Origin: Acidimicrobiia bacterium
Lineage (GTDB): Bacteria; Actinomycetota; Acidimicrobiia; IMCC26256; PALSA-610
Reading direction: 5' to 3'
DNA: 64,000 nucleotides
NCBI GenBank assembly: GCA_036271555.1
Contig: DATBAK010000010.1
Location: forward strand, 186,001 to 250,000
Part shown: piece by piece, positions 16,138 to 24,269 of the stretch
Layout: the number at the start of each line of letters is the position of its first letter
Position numbering within the stretch: position 1 is the stretch's first letter
Notes under the pieces: model-generated
Databases searched by the model: none
What the model was told of the DNA's origin: nothing
The model's input: only the letters and a program-made list of their open reading frames with translations
Program-made: the position numbers and the translations under genes

Positions 16138-18312
16138 ATGCCCACGCTCTCTGAAAGTGCATCCAAGGCCCTGATCGCGCGCGCCGGCGTGCCGGTGCTC
16201 GACGAGCGCACCGCACCCGATGTCGACGGCGCGGTCGTGGCGGCCGACGCGATCGGCTATCCGGTCGTCGCCAAGCTCTGCGGCGACACGATCGCGCACA
16301 AGACCGAGCGCGGGCTCGTGCGGCTCGGGCTCGCGGACGCGACCGCGGTGCGCACGGCGGCGACGGAGCTGCTCGCGGCGGCGCGTCCCGACGACGGTCC
16401 GGTCGAGGTGCTCGTCGCACCGATGGTGCGGGCAACGCGCGAGCTCATCGCCGGGCTCCTGCGCGACCCCCAGTTCGGGCCGTGCGTGATGCTCGGAGTC
16501 GGCGGCGTGCTCGCGGAGGCGATCGGCGACGTCGTGTTCCGGCTCACACCCATCACGTTGCGCGACGCGCACGACATGATCGACGACCTCGCGACGCAGA
16601 AGCTGCTCGAGCGGTTCCGCGGCGAGCCCGCGGTCGATCGCGACGCGCTCGCGCGCGTGCTCGTCGGTCTGTCGAAGGTCGTCGACGAGCGGCCCGACAT
16701 CGTGTCCGTCGACGTGAACCCGATCCTCGTCGCCGACGGGATGCCCGTCGCGGTCGACGCGCTCGTCGAGATCGGCGGCCCGGCCGGGCCTGCGGCCGGC
16801 CCCGGCGACGCGACGCCGAGCCGACCGCGACCGAGCGACGAGGAGTTCCGCGCGCTGTTCGAGCCGCGCGGCGTGATCGTCGCCGGCGCGTCGTCGCATC
16901 CCGGCAAGTTCGGCTTCGTCGCGCTGCACAACGTCCTCGCGTCGGGATATCGAGGCGCGGTCGCGGCGACGAATCTCGACGGCGGCACCGTGCTCGGCAT
17001 CCACACCGTCAGGAGCGTCGACGACCTGCCGGCCGACACGTACGACCTCGCCGTCGTGTGCACGCCCGCGGGCGCGAATCCCGAGTTGTTGCGCGCGTGC
17101 GCGCGCCGCGGCGTACGCGCCGCGTTCGTCACGTCCGCGGGCTATCGCGAAGCCGGGGCCGACGGACGGGCCGCGGAGGACGAGCTCGTCGCGCTCGCCG
17201 ACGAGCTCGGCATCCTCCTCGCGGGCCCGAACGGCCAGGGTGTGGTGTCGACACCCGCGTCGTTGTGCGCACAGATCGTCGCGCCCTATCCGCCGCGGGG
17301 CTCGATCGGCGTCGCGAGCCAGTCGGGCAACTTCGTGTCGTCGTTCCTCAACTACGCGCGTTTCACGGGCGTCGGCATCAGTCGCGCGGTATCGGCCGGC
17401 AACGCGGCCGCGGTCTCGGTCGCCGACTATCTCGACTTCTACGCCGACGATCCCGACACGAACGTCGGTCTCGCGTACCTCGAAGGCGTCGGCGACGGGC
17501 GCGCGCTCTTCGAACGGCTCCGTTCGATCGCGCAACGGCAGCCGCTCGTCGTGCTCAAGGGCGGCACCACCGCGGGCGGCTCGCGCGCGGCCGCGTCGCA
17601 CACCGGCTCCCTCGCGACCGACACCGCGGTGTTCGACGGCGCGTGCCGCCAAGCCGGCATCACGCGCGCGGCGACGGTTGAAGAGGCGTTCGAAGCCGCG
17701 GCGACGTTCGCGACGCAACCCCGACCGCGCGGTCCGCGCACGATCGTCATCACGACCGCGGGCGGCTGGGGTGTCGTGACCGCCGACGCGATCTCCCGCT
17801 CCGCGCTCGAGCTCGTCGCGCTGCCGGACGATCTGCGCGACGCGATCGACGGCAAGCTCCCGCCCCGCTGGAGCCGCAACAATCCGATCGACCTCGCGGG
17901 CGGCGAGACGCGCGACACGATCCCCGAGGTGCTCGCGCTGGTCGCCGAGCACGACGCGGTCGACGCGATCATCTATCTCGGGCTCGGCATCCAGTCGAAC
18001 CAGGCGCGGCTGCTGCGCGAGGGCGGCTTCTTCCCCGACCACGGTCTCGAACGCATCGTCGCTTATCACGAGCGCCAGGACGCGCGCTTCGCCGCCGCGG
18101 CGGCCGAGATCTCGAGCACGACCGGCAAGCCGATCCTCACCGCGACGGAGCTCGCGATCGCGGACCCGGAGAACGCGGGTCCCGCGGCCGTGCGCGCGAG
18201 CGGTCGCGTCGCGTACGCGTCGGCCGACCGCGCCGTCCGCGCGCTCGAGCTGCTCTGGCTCGACGCGCGGTTCCGAGCGCGTCATTCCGACACTGCCGGA
18301 GTCACACACTGA
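16138..18312 (+). CDS. ADP-forming acetyl-CoA synthetase family protein (fused beta and alpha domains)
   Basis: A 724-residue protein of the ADP-forming acyl-CoA synthetase (ACD) family, interconverting acyl-CoA and acid with ATP formation. Residues about 10-220 are an ATP-grasp beta domain (YPVVAKLCGDTIAHKTERG, SVDVNPILV). Residues about 235-700 are the CoA-binding and ligase alpha part, with VIVAGASSHPGKFG, SQSGNFVSS and the phospho-His loop ASHTGSLA. The beta-first order is a known permutation. It starts at ATG 16138, with a TACGCT box 10 nt upstream. The stop overlaps the proposed dacB CTG start. Confidence 0.9.
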   Translation: MPTLSESASKALIARAGVPVLDERTAPDVDGAVVAADAIGYPVVAKLCGDTIAHKTERGLVRLGLADATAVRTAATELLAAARPDDGPVEVLVAPMVRATRELIAGLLRDPQFGPCVMLGVGGVLAEAIGDVVFRLTPITLRDAHDMIDDLATQKLLERFRGEPAVDRDALARVLVGLSKVVDERPDIVSVDVNPILVADGMPVAVDALVEIGGPAGPAAGPGDATPSRPRPSDEEFRALFEPRGVIVAGASSHPGKFGFVALHNVLASGYRGAVAATNLDGGTVLGIHTVRSVDDLPADTYDLAVVCTPAGANPELLRACARRGVRAAFVTSAGYREAGADGRAAEDELVALADELGILLAGPNGQGVVSTPASLCAQIVAPYPPRGSIGVASQSGNFVSSFLNYARFTGVGISRAVSAGNAAAVSVADYLDFYADDPDTNVGLAYLEGVGDGRALFERLRSIAQRQPLVVLKGGTTAGGSRAAASHTGSLATDTAVFDGACRQAGITRAATVEEAFEAAATFATQPRPRGPRTIVITTAGGWGVVTADAISRSALELVALPDDLRDAIDGKLPPRWSRNNPIDLAGGETRDTIPEVLALVAEHDAVDAIIYLGLGIQSNQARLLREGGFFPDHGLERIVAYHERQDARFAAAAAEISSTTGKPILTATELAIADPENAGPAAVRASGRVAYASADRAVRALELLWLDARFRARHSDTAGVTH

Positions 18313-19760
18313 TCCCGGGCGAACCGGGCGGGCGCCACGGTCGCCATCTCGCGCAGCGTTACCGCCGGCTGCGGCGCACCTTCACCGCGACGGGAACACT
18401 GCTCATCGCCCTCGCGATCGCGCTCGCGGTCTCGGTCGTCTCGTCGGCGCACCGATCGTCGGCCGCGACCGGCGGAATCCAGTCGCAGCCGATCGCGACG
18501 CCGCTCTGGTCGCCGCGCCGCATCCCCGTCGCCATCGAGACCGCAGCCGTCGGTCAGCGCTTCTCCGGGGTCATCGCCGGGTTCGCGGCGCCCGGCCGCT
18601 GCGTCGCGGTCGACGGCCCCGGCGGGTCGCTTGCACGCGTCGCGCCCGCGCTCGCCCTCGCGCCCGCGTCGACCGAGAAGCTCCTCACCGGCGCGGCCGC
18701 GCTCGCGGTTCTCGGCGCGAACCACACCTTCACGACCGAGATCACGACGACCGCGCGCGTCTCCGACGGCGTCGTGCACGGCGACGTCTACCTGGTCGGC
18801 GGCGGCGACCCGGTGCTGGCGACTCCGGCGCGCCGCGCGCAGCTCGGCGCGACACCGCAGACCGCGTCCGCGCCGACGACCGACCTCGACGACCTCGCGT
18901 CCGCGCTCGCGCGTGCGGGCGTGCACCAGGTCGACGGCGCGATCGTCGCCGACGACGGCCGCTTCGACACGGTGCGTTACCTCCCGTCGCTGAAGCCGAG
19001 CGAGCGTTCCGACATCGGTCCGCTCGGCGCGCTGACCGTCGACGAAGGTCGCGCCGAGAACGGCGCACCCGCCGACGATCCCGCGCTGCTCACGGCCAAC
19101 GCGCTCGACCCGCTCCTCGCCTCGCACGACGTCACCGTCGACGGCTCCACGACGCGTGGCTCCCAACCGCCGGCCGCGCACGTGCTCGCACGCGTGCAAT
19201 CACCCCGCCTCGACAAGATCGTCGAGAACATGCTCACGGTCAGCGACAACTACACCGCCGAGATGCTCGTGCGCTCGGTCGGTGTCGCAGTCGGGCACGA
19301 GGGCACCACGAGCACGGGTCTGCGCGCCGTGGTCGCGACGCTGCAGCGACTCGGCGTCCCGACCGCGGGGGTGCAACTCGTCGACGGCTCCGGTCTCTCG
19401 CCGAACGATCGCGTCACGTGTCCGGCGCTGCTCGCCGCGGTGAACCTCGGCGCGCGGCCCGCAACCCGCGCGCTGCGCGACGGGCTGCCAATCGCGGCAC
19501 AGACGGGCACGCTCGCGGCGCGCTTCCTCGGCGATCCACTCGCCGGAAAGCTGCGCGCGAAGACCGGACACATCGACGGCGTCGTCGGCCTCGCGGGCGT
19601 CGTGCCGACCGCTGACGGCCCGCTGACGTTCGCGTTCATCGCCAACGGCGATTTCTCGACTGCGGGCGGCGATTCGCTCCAGGACGATGTCGCGCACCTG
19701 GTCGCGAGCTATCCGGTGGTGCCCGATCCTGCTGCGCTCGTCCCTGCGCCCCTAGCCTGA
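18309..19760 (+). CDS. dacB: D-alanyl-D-alanine carboxypeptidase/endopeptidase (PBP4 type) with a probable CTG start
   Basis: Trims or cleaves peptidoglycan peptides outside the membrane. All three penicillin-binding motifs are present: S-T-E-K at about 121-124, S-D-N at 312-314 and K-T-G at 418-420. A basic N-terminus plus TFTATGTLLIALAIALAVSV forms a membrane anchor or signal at about 24-43. The anchor and the catalytic serine lie upstream of the first GTG (18774), and no ATG, GTG or TTG occurs in frame before it. CTG 18309 overlaps the previous stop (CTGA) and has GGAG 7 nt upstream, giving 483 residues, normal for the family. The start is inferred; the protein assignment is strong. Confidence 0.85.
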   Translation: MIPGEPGGRHGRHLAQRYRRLRRTFTATGTLLIALAIALAVSVVSSAHRSSAATGGIQSQPIATPLWSPRRIPVAIETAAVGQRFSGVIAGFAAPGRCVAVDGPGGSLARVAPALALAPASTEKLLTGAAALAVLGANHTFTTEITTTARVSDGVVHGDVYLVGGGDPVLATPARRAQLGATPQTASAPTTDLDDLASALARAGVHQVDGAIVADDGRFDTVRYLPSLKPSERSDIGPLGALTVDEGRAENGAPADDPALLTANALDPLLASHDVTVDGSTTRGSQPPAAHVLARVQSPRLDKIVENMLTVSDNYTAEMLVRSVGVAVGHEGTTSTGLRAVVATLQRLGVPTAGVQLVDGSGLSPNDRVTCPALLAAVNLGARPATRALRDGLPIAAQTGTLAARFLGDPLAGKLRAKTGHIDGVVGLAGVVPTADGPLTFAFIANGDFSTAGGDSLQDDVAHLVASYPVVPDPAALVPAPLA

Positions 19761-19798
19761 CCGCGCGAGACTGCTCCGCCAGACCGACGGGAGACCGT

Positions 19799-20110
19799 GT
19801 GCCCGACAAGAGCGCGCAAGAGCAGATCCGCGAGCTGCGGGAACTGCTGATCGCGTACTTCAAGCAGGAGACGATCGAGCCGCTCAAGGGTCTCGCGCGC
19901 TACGTCGGATTCGGTCTGATCGGCGCGATGCTCATCGGCACCGGCGTGTGCTTCCTCGCGATCGGTGGCTTGCGCGCGCTCCAGACCGAGACCGGCACGA
20001 CGTTCCGCGGCAACTGGTCGTGGGCGCCGTACGGCATCACGATCGCCGGACTGTTGTTCATCGCCGGCGCCGCCCTCACGAGGGCCCGCAGTCAGGGGAG
20101 CTCACGATGA
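19799..20110 (+). CDS. Small membrane protein, holin-X/phage-holin-family-like
   Basis: A 103-residue protein: an N-terminal amphipathic helix (QEQIRELRELLIAYFKQET), then membrane helices GFGLIGAMLIGTGVCFLAIGG and YGITIAGLLFIAGAAL. The pattern resembles the actinobacterial holin-X (superfamily III) proteins, which are usually housekeeping membrane proteins rather than phage lysis factors. GTG 19799 follows ACGGGAGACC. It is coupled by ATGA to the next small gene. Confidence 0.65.
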   Translation: MPDKSAQEQIRELRELLIAYFKQETIEPLKGLARYVGFGLIGAMLIGTGVCFLAIGGLRALQTETGTTFRGNWSWAPYGITIAGLLFIAGAALTRARSQGSSR

Positions 20111-20343
20111 GCCGCAACGACACGCCCACGACGAACGGTCACACGCACCACATCACGCGCGCCGATCTCGAGGCGAAGCTGCGCGACATCACCGGCGACG
20201 TCGGCGAGACCGTCGAGGCCGCACGTGGCATCGGGGTCGCGGTCGCGTCCGGTGTCGGCGTGCTGCTCGTCGTCGGCGCGTACTGGTTCGGTCGCCGCAA
20301 GGGTCGCAAGCGCAAGACCGTGCTCGAGATCCGCAGGATCTGA
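20107..20343 (+). CDS. Small single-helix membrane protein
   Basis: A 78-residue product with a polar N-terminus containing THHITRADLEAKLRDITGDV, a glycine-rich membrane helix (GIGVAVASGVGVLLVVGAYW) and a strongly basic tail (GRRKGRKRK), so the C-terminus likely faces the cytoplasm. Start ATG 20107 overlaps the preceding stop (ATGA). Function unknown; the tight coupling suggests it works with its neighbours. Confidence 0.65.
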   Translation: MSRNDTPTTNGHTHHITRADLEAKLRDITGDVGETVEAARGIGVAVASGVGVLLVVGAYWFGRRKGRKRKTVLEIRRI

Positions 20344-20346
20344 CGC

Positions 20347-20580
20347 GTGGACGCGCTGCTCCGTCGTCTCATCCGTACCGGCTTCCGCCGCGGCATGTCG
20401 GGCTCGCAGGCCTGGCTCGTGCTCGCGGCGTCGGCGCTCGGCGTCCGCCTGCTCCGCAAGCTCGCGAACCCGGAGCCCGAGCTCGTGTATCGCACCGAGG
20501 TGCACACCGGCGACCGCTTCCAAATCTCGGCATCCCCTGGTCGGCCTCGCAAGCTTCACCCTCCTCGACGCCTCACGTGA
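20347..20580 (+). CDS. Small protein whose C-terminus is encoded by repeat A
   Basis: A 77-residue product from GTG 20347, four bases after the previous stop. The body (RRLIRTGFRRGMSGSQAWLVLAA...) contains a short hydrophobic stretch and then YRTEVHTGDRFQI. The last 13 or so residues (PRKLHPPRRLT) come from the dispersed repeat at 20546-20606, also found at the window start. The original C-terminus may have been replaced by insertion of the repeat. Function unknown. Confidence 0.55.
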   Translation: MDALLRRLIRTGFRRGMSGSQAWLVLAASALGVRLLRKLANPEPELVYRTEVHTGDRFQISASPGRPRKLHPPRRLT

Positions 20581-20606
20581 TGGCGCGGGCGGGCCGCACA
20601 GCGACC
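20546..20606. repeat. Dispersed repeat A, copy 2
   Basis: Matches 2-62. The copy starts inside the preceding small gene, supplies its final codons and stop, and continues into the intergenic region. The remainder to 20673 has no recognised feature. Confidence 0.7.
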
Positions 20607-20673
20607 CGCCCATTGTGGTGCTTCGCCACATCCTCGATCCGGTCCGCGCTGAGGCGTTCGCAAGCGGCCCTAT

Positions 20674-20679
20674 TACCCT
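20674..20679 (+). promoter_or_regulatory. -10 box of the sulfur-carrier/ttuA/trmI operon (leaderless)
   Basis: TACCCT, 7 nt before ATG 20687. Confidence 0.5.
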
Positions 20680-20686
20680 CTGGCGG

Positions 20687-20887
20687 ATGAAGGTGCTGTT
20701 GCGCAATCCGCGTCGAGAGCTCGAGATCGACGGCGCGACGACGGTTCACGCGTTGCTCAACCGGCTCGACGTCGTCGCGGAGTCCGTGTTGGTCATCCGC
20801 AACGACGAGCTCGTGACGCGCGACGCGCGCCTCGAGCCCACCGACGTCGTCGAGATCCGTCCGGTCGTGTCGGGTGGTTCCGAGTGA
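20687..20887 (+). CDS. MoaD/ThiS-like sulfur carrier (TtuB-like), with residues after the di-glycine
   Basis: A 66-residue beta-grasp protein: MKVLLRNPRRELEIDG..TVHALLNRLDV..VLVIRNDELV...DVVEIRPVVSGGSE matches the ThiS/MoaD pattern, including the short strand-turn-strand start and the late D-x-V-E-I strand. Carriers of this type normally end in Gly-Gly, which is adenylated and thiocarboxylated. Here Ser-Glu follows the pair, so maturation by a protease may be needed, or the protein differs in use. It is coupled by GTGA to a TtuA-like thiolase, making tRNA 2-thiolation the likely pathway. Confidence 0.78.
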   Translation: MKVLLRNPRRELEIDGATTVHALLNRLDVVAESVLVIRNDELVTRDARLEPTDVVEIRPVVSGGSE

Positions 20888-21804
20888 AGTGCCGGCGCTG
20901 TCGCGAGCCCGCGGTGATCGACGTACGTCGCCACAACGCGGGCTTCTGTCGCGACTGCTTCCTGCGGCATTGCCGCGAGCAGGTGCGCAGGGCCATCGAC
21001 GAGTACGACATGCTCGAACCGGGGGAGCGGGTGCTCGTCGCGGTGTCGGGCGGCAAGGACTCGCTCGCCGCGTGGGACCTCCTGCGCGACCTCGGCTACG
21101 AAGCCGACGGCCTCTACCTCGGGCTCGGCATCGGCGAGTACAGCGACTCGTCACTCGCTTTCGCGCGCGACTTCGCGACGCAGATCGGCGGCCGTCTGCG
21201 CGAGGTCGACCTGCGCGACGACTACGGCTTCGACATCCCCGGCGGCGCGAAGGTCGCGCACCGCGCGCCGTGCGGCGCGTGCGGGTTGTCGAAACGCCAC
21301 CTCTTCAACACCGCCGCGATCGAAGGCGAGTACGCCGCGGTCGCGACCGGTCACAACCTCGACGACGAAGCCGCGGTGCTGCTCGGCAACGTGCTCCGCT
21401 GGGACGACGAGTACCTCGCGCGCCAGTTCCCGGTGCTGCCCGCCGCGCCCGGCTTCGCGCGCAAGATCAAACCGCTCGTGCGGCTCGGCGAGCGCGAGAC
21501 CGCCGCGTACTGCGTCCTGCGCGGCATCGACTACATCGTCGAGGAATGCCCGATGGCTGCGGGCAATCGTCACCTCGGTTACAAGGACGTGTTGAACGCG
21601 CTCGAGGAACGGTCGCCGGGCACGAAGGCCGCGTTCCTCAACGGCTTCCTCGACCGCGCGCACGGACGCTTCGACGACGTCGAGATCCAACAGGAGCGCG
21701 CGGAGCTGCGACCGTGCACGCGCTGCGGTTCGCCGACGCCGGGCGAGCTGTGCGCGTTCTGCCGCTTGCAGGAGCGGGCGCGCGCCGCCGCCGATCCGGC
21801 ATGA
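20884..21804 (+). CDS. ttuA: TtuA/Ncs6-type tRNA 2-thiolation enzyme
   Basis: Adenylates a tRNA uridine (or cytidine) and replaces oxygen with sulfur delivered by a ubiquitin-like carrier. The 306-residue protein has an N-terminal zinc finger (CRRC...FCRDC), the PP-loop SGGKDS, the CGACG and EECPMA cysteines that hold the iron-sulfur cluster in TtuA, and a C-terminal zinc finger (CTRCGSPTPGELCAFC). It starts at GTG 20884 overlapping the carrier stop and ends in an ATGA overlap with trmI. The operon therefore combines two tRNA-modification activities. The exact tRNA position is inferred from the family. Confidence 0.88.
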   Translation: MKCRRCREPAVIDVRRHNAGFCRDCFLRHCREQVRRAIDEYDMLEPGERVLVAVSGGKDSLAAWDLLRDLGYEADGLYLGLGIGEYSDSSLAFARDFATQIGGRLREVDLRDDYGFDIPGGAKVAHRAPCGACGLSKRHLFNTAAIEGEYAAVATGHNLDDEAAVLLGNVLRWDDEYLARQFPVLPAAPGFARKIKPLVRLGERETAAYCVLRGIDYIVEECPMAAGNRHLGYKDVLNALEERSPGTKAAFLNGFLDRAHGRFDDVEIQQERAELRPCTRCGSPTPGELCAFCRLQERARAAADPA

Positions 21805-22661
21805 CGAGCCACGTGTTCGCCGCGGGCGACCGCGTGCTCCTCGTCGACTCGAAGAAGCGACGGCACCTCATCACGCTCGTCGACGGTGGCTCGTTCCACA
21901 CGCACGCGGGCATCCTCGCCCACGACGACCTCATCGGCGCGCCCGACGGCACGACCGTGCGCACCACGCGCGGCCAGCGGCTCGTCGCCGTGCGGCCGAC
22001 GCTCGCGGAGTTCGTCCTCGAGATGCCGCGCGGTGCGCAGGTCATCTATCCCAAGGACCTCGGACCGATCCTCGTCTCGGCCGACATCTTCCCGGGCGCG
22101 CGCGTCCTCGAATCGGGCGTCGGTTCCGGCGCGCTGACGACGGCACTGCTGCGCGCCATCGGTCCGACGGGCAGCGTCGTCGGCTACGAGCTGCGCGACG
22201 ACTTCGCCGCGAAGGCGCAGCGCAACGTCGAGACGTTCCTCGGCCCCGACCTGCCACTGTCGGTCGAGGTGCGCGACGTCTACGACGGCATCGAGGTCAG
22301 CGACCTCGATCGCATCCTGCTCGACCTCCCCGAACCATGGCGGGTCGTGAAGCACGCAGCCGGCGCGCTCGCGAGCGGCGGCATCCTGCTCTCGTACCTG
22401 CCGACGATCGGTCAGGTCGCGCGGCTGCGCGAAGAGATGGCCGAGTCGCCGTTCGGCATGGTCGAGACGTTCGAGGTGCTGCACCGCGGCTGGCACGTCG
22501 AGGGCCAGTCGGTGCGGCCCGACCACCGGATGGTCGCGCACACGGGCTTCATCACCCACGGGCGGCTGCTGGCCCCTGCAGACGGTGCCGCCGCAAGCGA
22601 ATCGACCAGTGCGCGCGCCGACGCCGCCGCCGCGCATGCGGATGCGAACCTAGAGACGTGA
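21801..22661 (+). CDS. trmI: tRNA (adenine-58-N1)-methyltransferase
   Basis: Methylates A58 in the T-loop of tRNA using SAM. The 286-residue protein has the TrmI N-terminal beta domain (HAGILAHDDLIGA, YPKDLGPIL), the SAM loop VLESGVGSGALTTALL and the catalytic region LDRILLDLPEPW. The C-terminal 25 residues are Ala-rich and probably disordered. In mycobacteria trmI also sits just upstream of the proteasome ATPase, and the same order is kept here apart from two inserted genes. Its ATG overlaps the ttuA stop, and its stop overlaps the protease GTG. Confidence 0.93.
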   Translation: MTSHVFAAGDRVLLVDSKKRRHLITLVDGGSFHTHAGILAHDDLIGAPDGTTVRTTRGQRLVAVRPTLAEFVLEMPRGAQVIYPKDLGPILVSADIFPGARVLESGVGSGALTTALLRAIGPTGSVVGYELRDDFAAKAQRNVETFLGPDLPLSVEVRDVYDGIEVSDLDRILLDLPEPWRVVKHAAGALASGGILLSYLPTIGQVARLREEMAESPFGMVETFEVLHRGWHVEGQSVRPDHRMVAHTGFITHGRLLAPADGAAASESTSARADAAAAHADANLET

Positions 22662-23815
22662 ACCCGCTCGACGTCGTGGTCGTCGTCGCGTTGCTCGCGG
22701 CGACGATCGGCGGCTACCAGCTCGGGTTCGCCGCGCGCCTGCTCGCATGGCTCGGCGTCGCAGTCGGTCTCTTCCTCGGTGCGCAGTTCGTCGCGCGCGT
22801 CGTCACCGCGTTCGGCGGCGACCAGCCCGACGGGCGCGTCACGATCGCCGCGTTGTTCCTGCTGCTGACCGCGAGCGCGGGCCAAGGCCTCGGCTTGATG
22901 ATCTCGCGGCTCGTGCCGCGCGAAGCGCGCCCGCGCGCGCGGTGGGACAAGGTCGCGGGCGCGGGACTCGGCGGCGTGGGCGTGCTCGTGCTCGTGTGGT
23001 TGCTGACCCCGTCGCTCATCGTGACGAGCGGTTGGCCGGCGCGCGCGGCGCGCAGCTCCGCGGTCGTGCGTTGGATCCACGACGTCACGCCGAAACCCCC
23101 CTCGCGCTTCGCCGCACTCGGCCGCGCGGTCGCCGACGCGCCGTACCCCTCCGCGCTCGGACCGTTCGCAACGCCGCAGAACCCAGGCCCGGTGCCCCAG
23201 TCGACCATGCCCGCCGCGATCAACGCGCGCGTCGAGCCGTCGACGGTGGAGGTCGAGGGGGAGGCGTGCGGCCGGATCCAAGAGGGGAGCGGCTGGGTCG
23301 CGCAGAGCGGCCTCGTCGTGACGAACGCGCACGTCGTCGCGGGCGAGCAGCGCACGAGCGTGCTCACGATCGACGGGTCCGCGCGGCGCGCGACGGTCGT
23401 CGCGTTCGATCCCGACGCCGACGTCGCGGTGCTGTCGGTTCCGGAGTTCGACGCGTCGCCGTTGCCGATCGCGTCGCCCACCGTCGGGACGGTCGGCGCG
23501 GTGTACGGCCACCCGCGCGGTGGCGCGCTCCAGGTGATCCCCGCGCGCATCGCGCAGGACATCGTCGCGGTCGGCACCGACATCTACCGGACGTCGAACA
23601 CCCGCCGGCACGTGCTCGTGCTCGCGACGTCGCTGCAACCCGGCGACTCCGGCGGCGCGCTCGTCGACCGCAACGGCCGCGTCGTCGGCATGGCGTTCGC
23701 GACCGATCCGGGCGAGCCGCACACCGGCTACGCGCTCACGAGCCAAGAGGTGAAGGCCGTCCTCGCGGCGCGCTCCACCCACGCCGTCGACACCGGCGGC
23801 TGCCTCGTCGACTGA
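22658..23815 (+). CDS. MarP-like membrane serine protease (CvpA plus trypsin-like domain)
   Basis: A 385-residue protein. About 120 N-terminal residues form several CvpA/colicin-V-like membrane helices; residues about 190-380 are a chymotrypsin-fold protease outside the membrane. The triad is visible: His225 in TNAHVVAG, Asp255 in DPDADVAVL and Ser331 in QPGDSGGALV. The arrangement matches mycobacterial MarP, needed for acid and oxidative-stress tolerance; that role here is inferred. GTG 22658 overlaps the trmI stop. A hairpin terminator and a REP-like repeat lie downstream. Confidence 0.92.
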   Translation: MNPLDVVVVVALLAATIGGYQLGFAARLLAWLGVAVGLFLGAQFVARVVTAFGGDQPDGRVTIAALFLLLTASAGQGLGLMISRLVPREARPRARWDKVAGAGLGGVGVLVLVWLLTPSLIVTSGWPARAARSSAVVRWIHDVTPKPPSRFAALGRAVADAPYPSALGPFATPQNPGPVPQSTMPAAINARVEPSTVEVEGEACGRIQEGSGWVAQSGLVVTNAHVVAGEQRTSVLTIDGSARRATVVAFDPDADVAVLSVPEFDASPLPIASPTVGTVGAVYGHPRGGALQVIPARIAQDIVAVGTDIYRTSNTRRHVLVLATSLQPGDSGGALVDRNGRVVGMAFATDPGEPHTGYALTSQEVKAVLAARSTHAVDTGGCLVD

Positions 23816-23816
23816 G

Positions 23817-23859
23817 TTTCCTGGTCGCGCCTGCCCTCGCTCGCCGCTCCTGACGCCTC
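23817..23859 (+). repeat. REP-like 3' repeat, marP copy
   Basis: TTTCCTGGTCGCG begins one base after the protease stop and runs to GCTCCTGACGCCTCG, the same order as behind zwf, gcvT and ggt. Confidence 0.65.
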
Positions 23860-23882
23860 GGCCCCGGAACGCGAAACGCGAA

Positions 23883-23909
23883 ACGACCCCCGCACGCGGC
23901 GGGGGTCGT
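23883..23909. terminator. Bidirectional hairpin terminator
   Basis: Arms ACGACCCCCGC and its complement pair over 11 bp with a 5-nt loop. It lies between the convergent protease and ferredoxin genes. There is no T-run, but stem strength and position favour termination in both directions. Confidence 0.75.
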
Positions 23910-23932
23910 GTCATAGGGCCGGGGCGGAGCGG

Positions 23933-24169
23933 CTACTCGGCCTCGATGAAGATGCACTCGCCGGGGCACTCCTCGGCAGATTCGACCACGGCGTCGAGCA
24001 TGTTGTCCGGGAAGGCTGCGAGCCCATCGGCGCCGCCCGGCTCGGAGAAGACCTTGTCGCCTTCCTTCACGTAGGCGAGGCCGTCGTCGAGCAGGGTGAA
24101 GACGGCGGGTGCGATCTCCTCGCAGAGCCCGTCCCCGGTGCACAGATCCTGGTCGATCCAGACCTTCAT
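23933..24169 (-). CDS. Ferredoxin (3Fe-4S or 4Fe-4S type)
   Basis: A 78-residue acidic electron carrier: MKVWIDQDLCTGDGLCEEIAP at the start supplies two cysteines and ECPGECIFIE at the end supplies two more. The C-x5-C spacing with a Gly/Asp in place of one Cys is typical of actinobacterial 3Fe-4S ferredoxins that serve cytochrome P450s and other oxygenases. The partner is not in this window. The gene diverges from the proteasome ATPase, sharing a 210-bp regulatory region with an inverted repeat. Confidence 0.9.
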   Translation of the reverse strand: MKVWIDQDLCTGDGLCEEIAPAVFTLLDDGLAYVKEGDKVFSEPGGADGLAAFPDNMLDAVVESAEECPGECIFIEAE

Positions 24170-24245
24170 CGGTCCATCCTCACTTTGCCGTTCACAGGTC
24201 GATAGAACTGGGAGAACAAGGACGCCGCGGCGTCGGTCCCCGGAA

Positions 24246-24269
24246 TTTATCACAGACGATCGTGACAAA
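24246..24269. promoter_or_regulatory. Operator-like inverted repeat between ferredoxin and arc
   Basis: TTTATCAC, an 8-bp centre, then GTGACAAA: seven of eight positions are symmetric. It lies in an unusually AT-rich patch and is flanked by outer arms CCCGGAA (24239-24245) and TTCCGGG (24276-24282). The protein that binds it is unknown. Confidence 0.5.

Noticed and set aside
14890-18309. Very long minus-strand open frame (1139 codons) across the DUF222-HNH and ADP-forming synthetase genes
   Set aside because: The product is Arg/Asp/Val-rich with no domain, and it lies fully antisense to two well-supported genes. High GC makes such shadow frames common.
19799-20110. Possible prophage holin
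   Set aside because: The protein resembles holin-X, but its neighbours are chromosomal genes and no lysis or structural genes are near.
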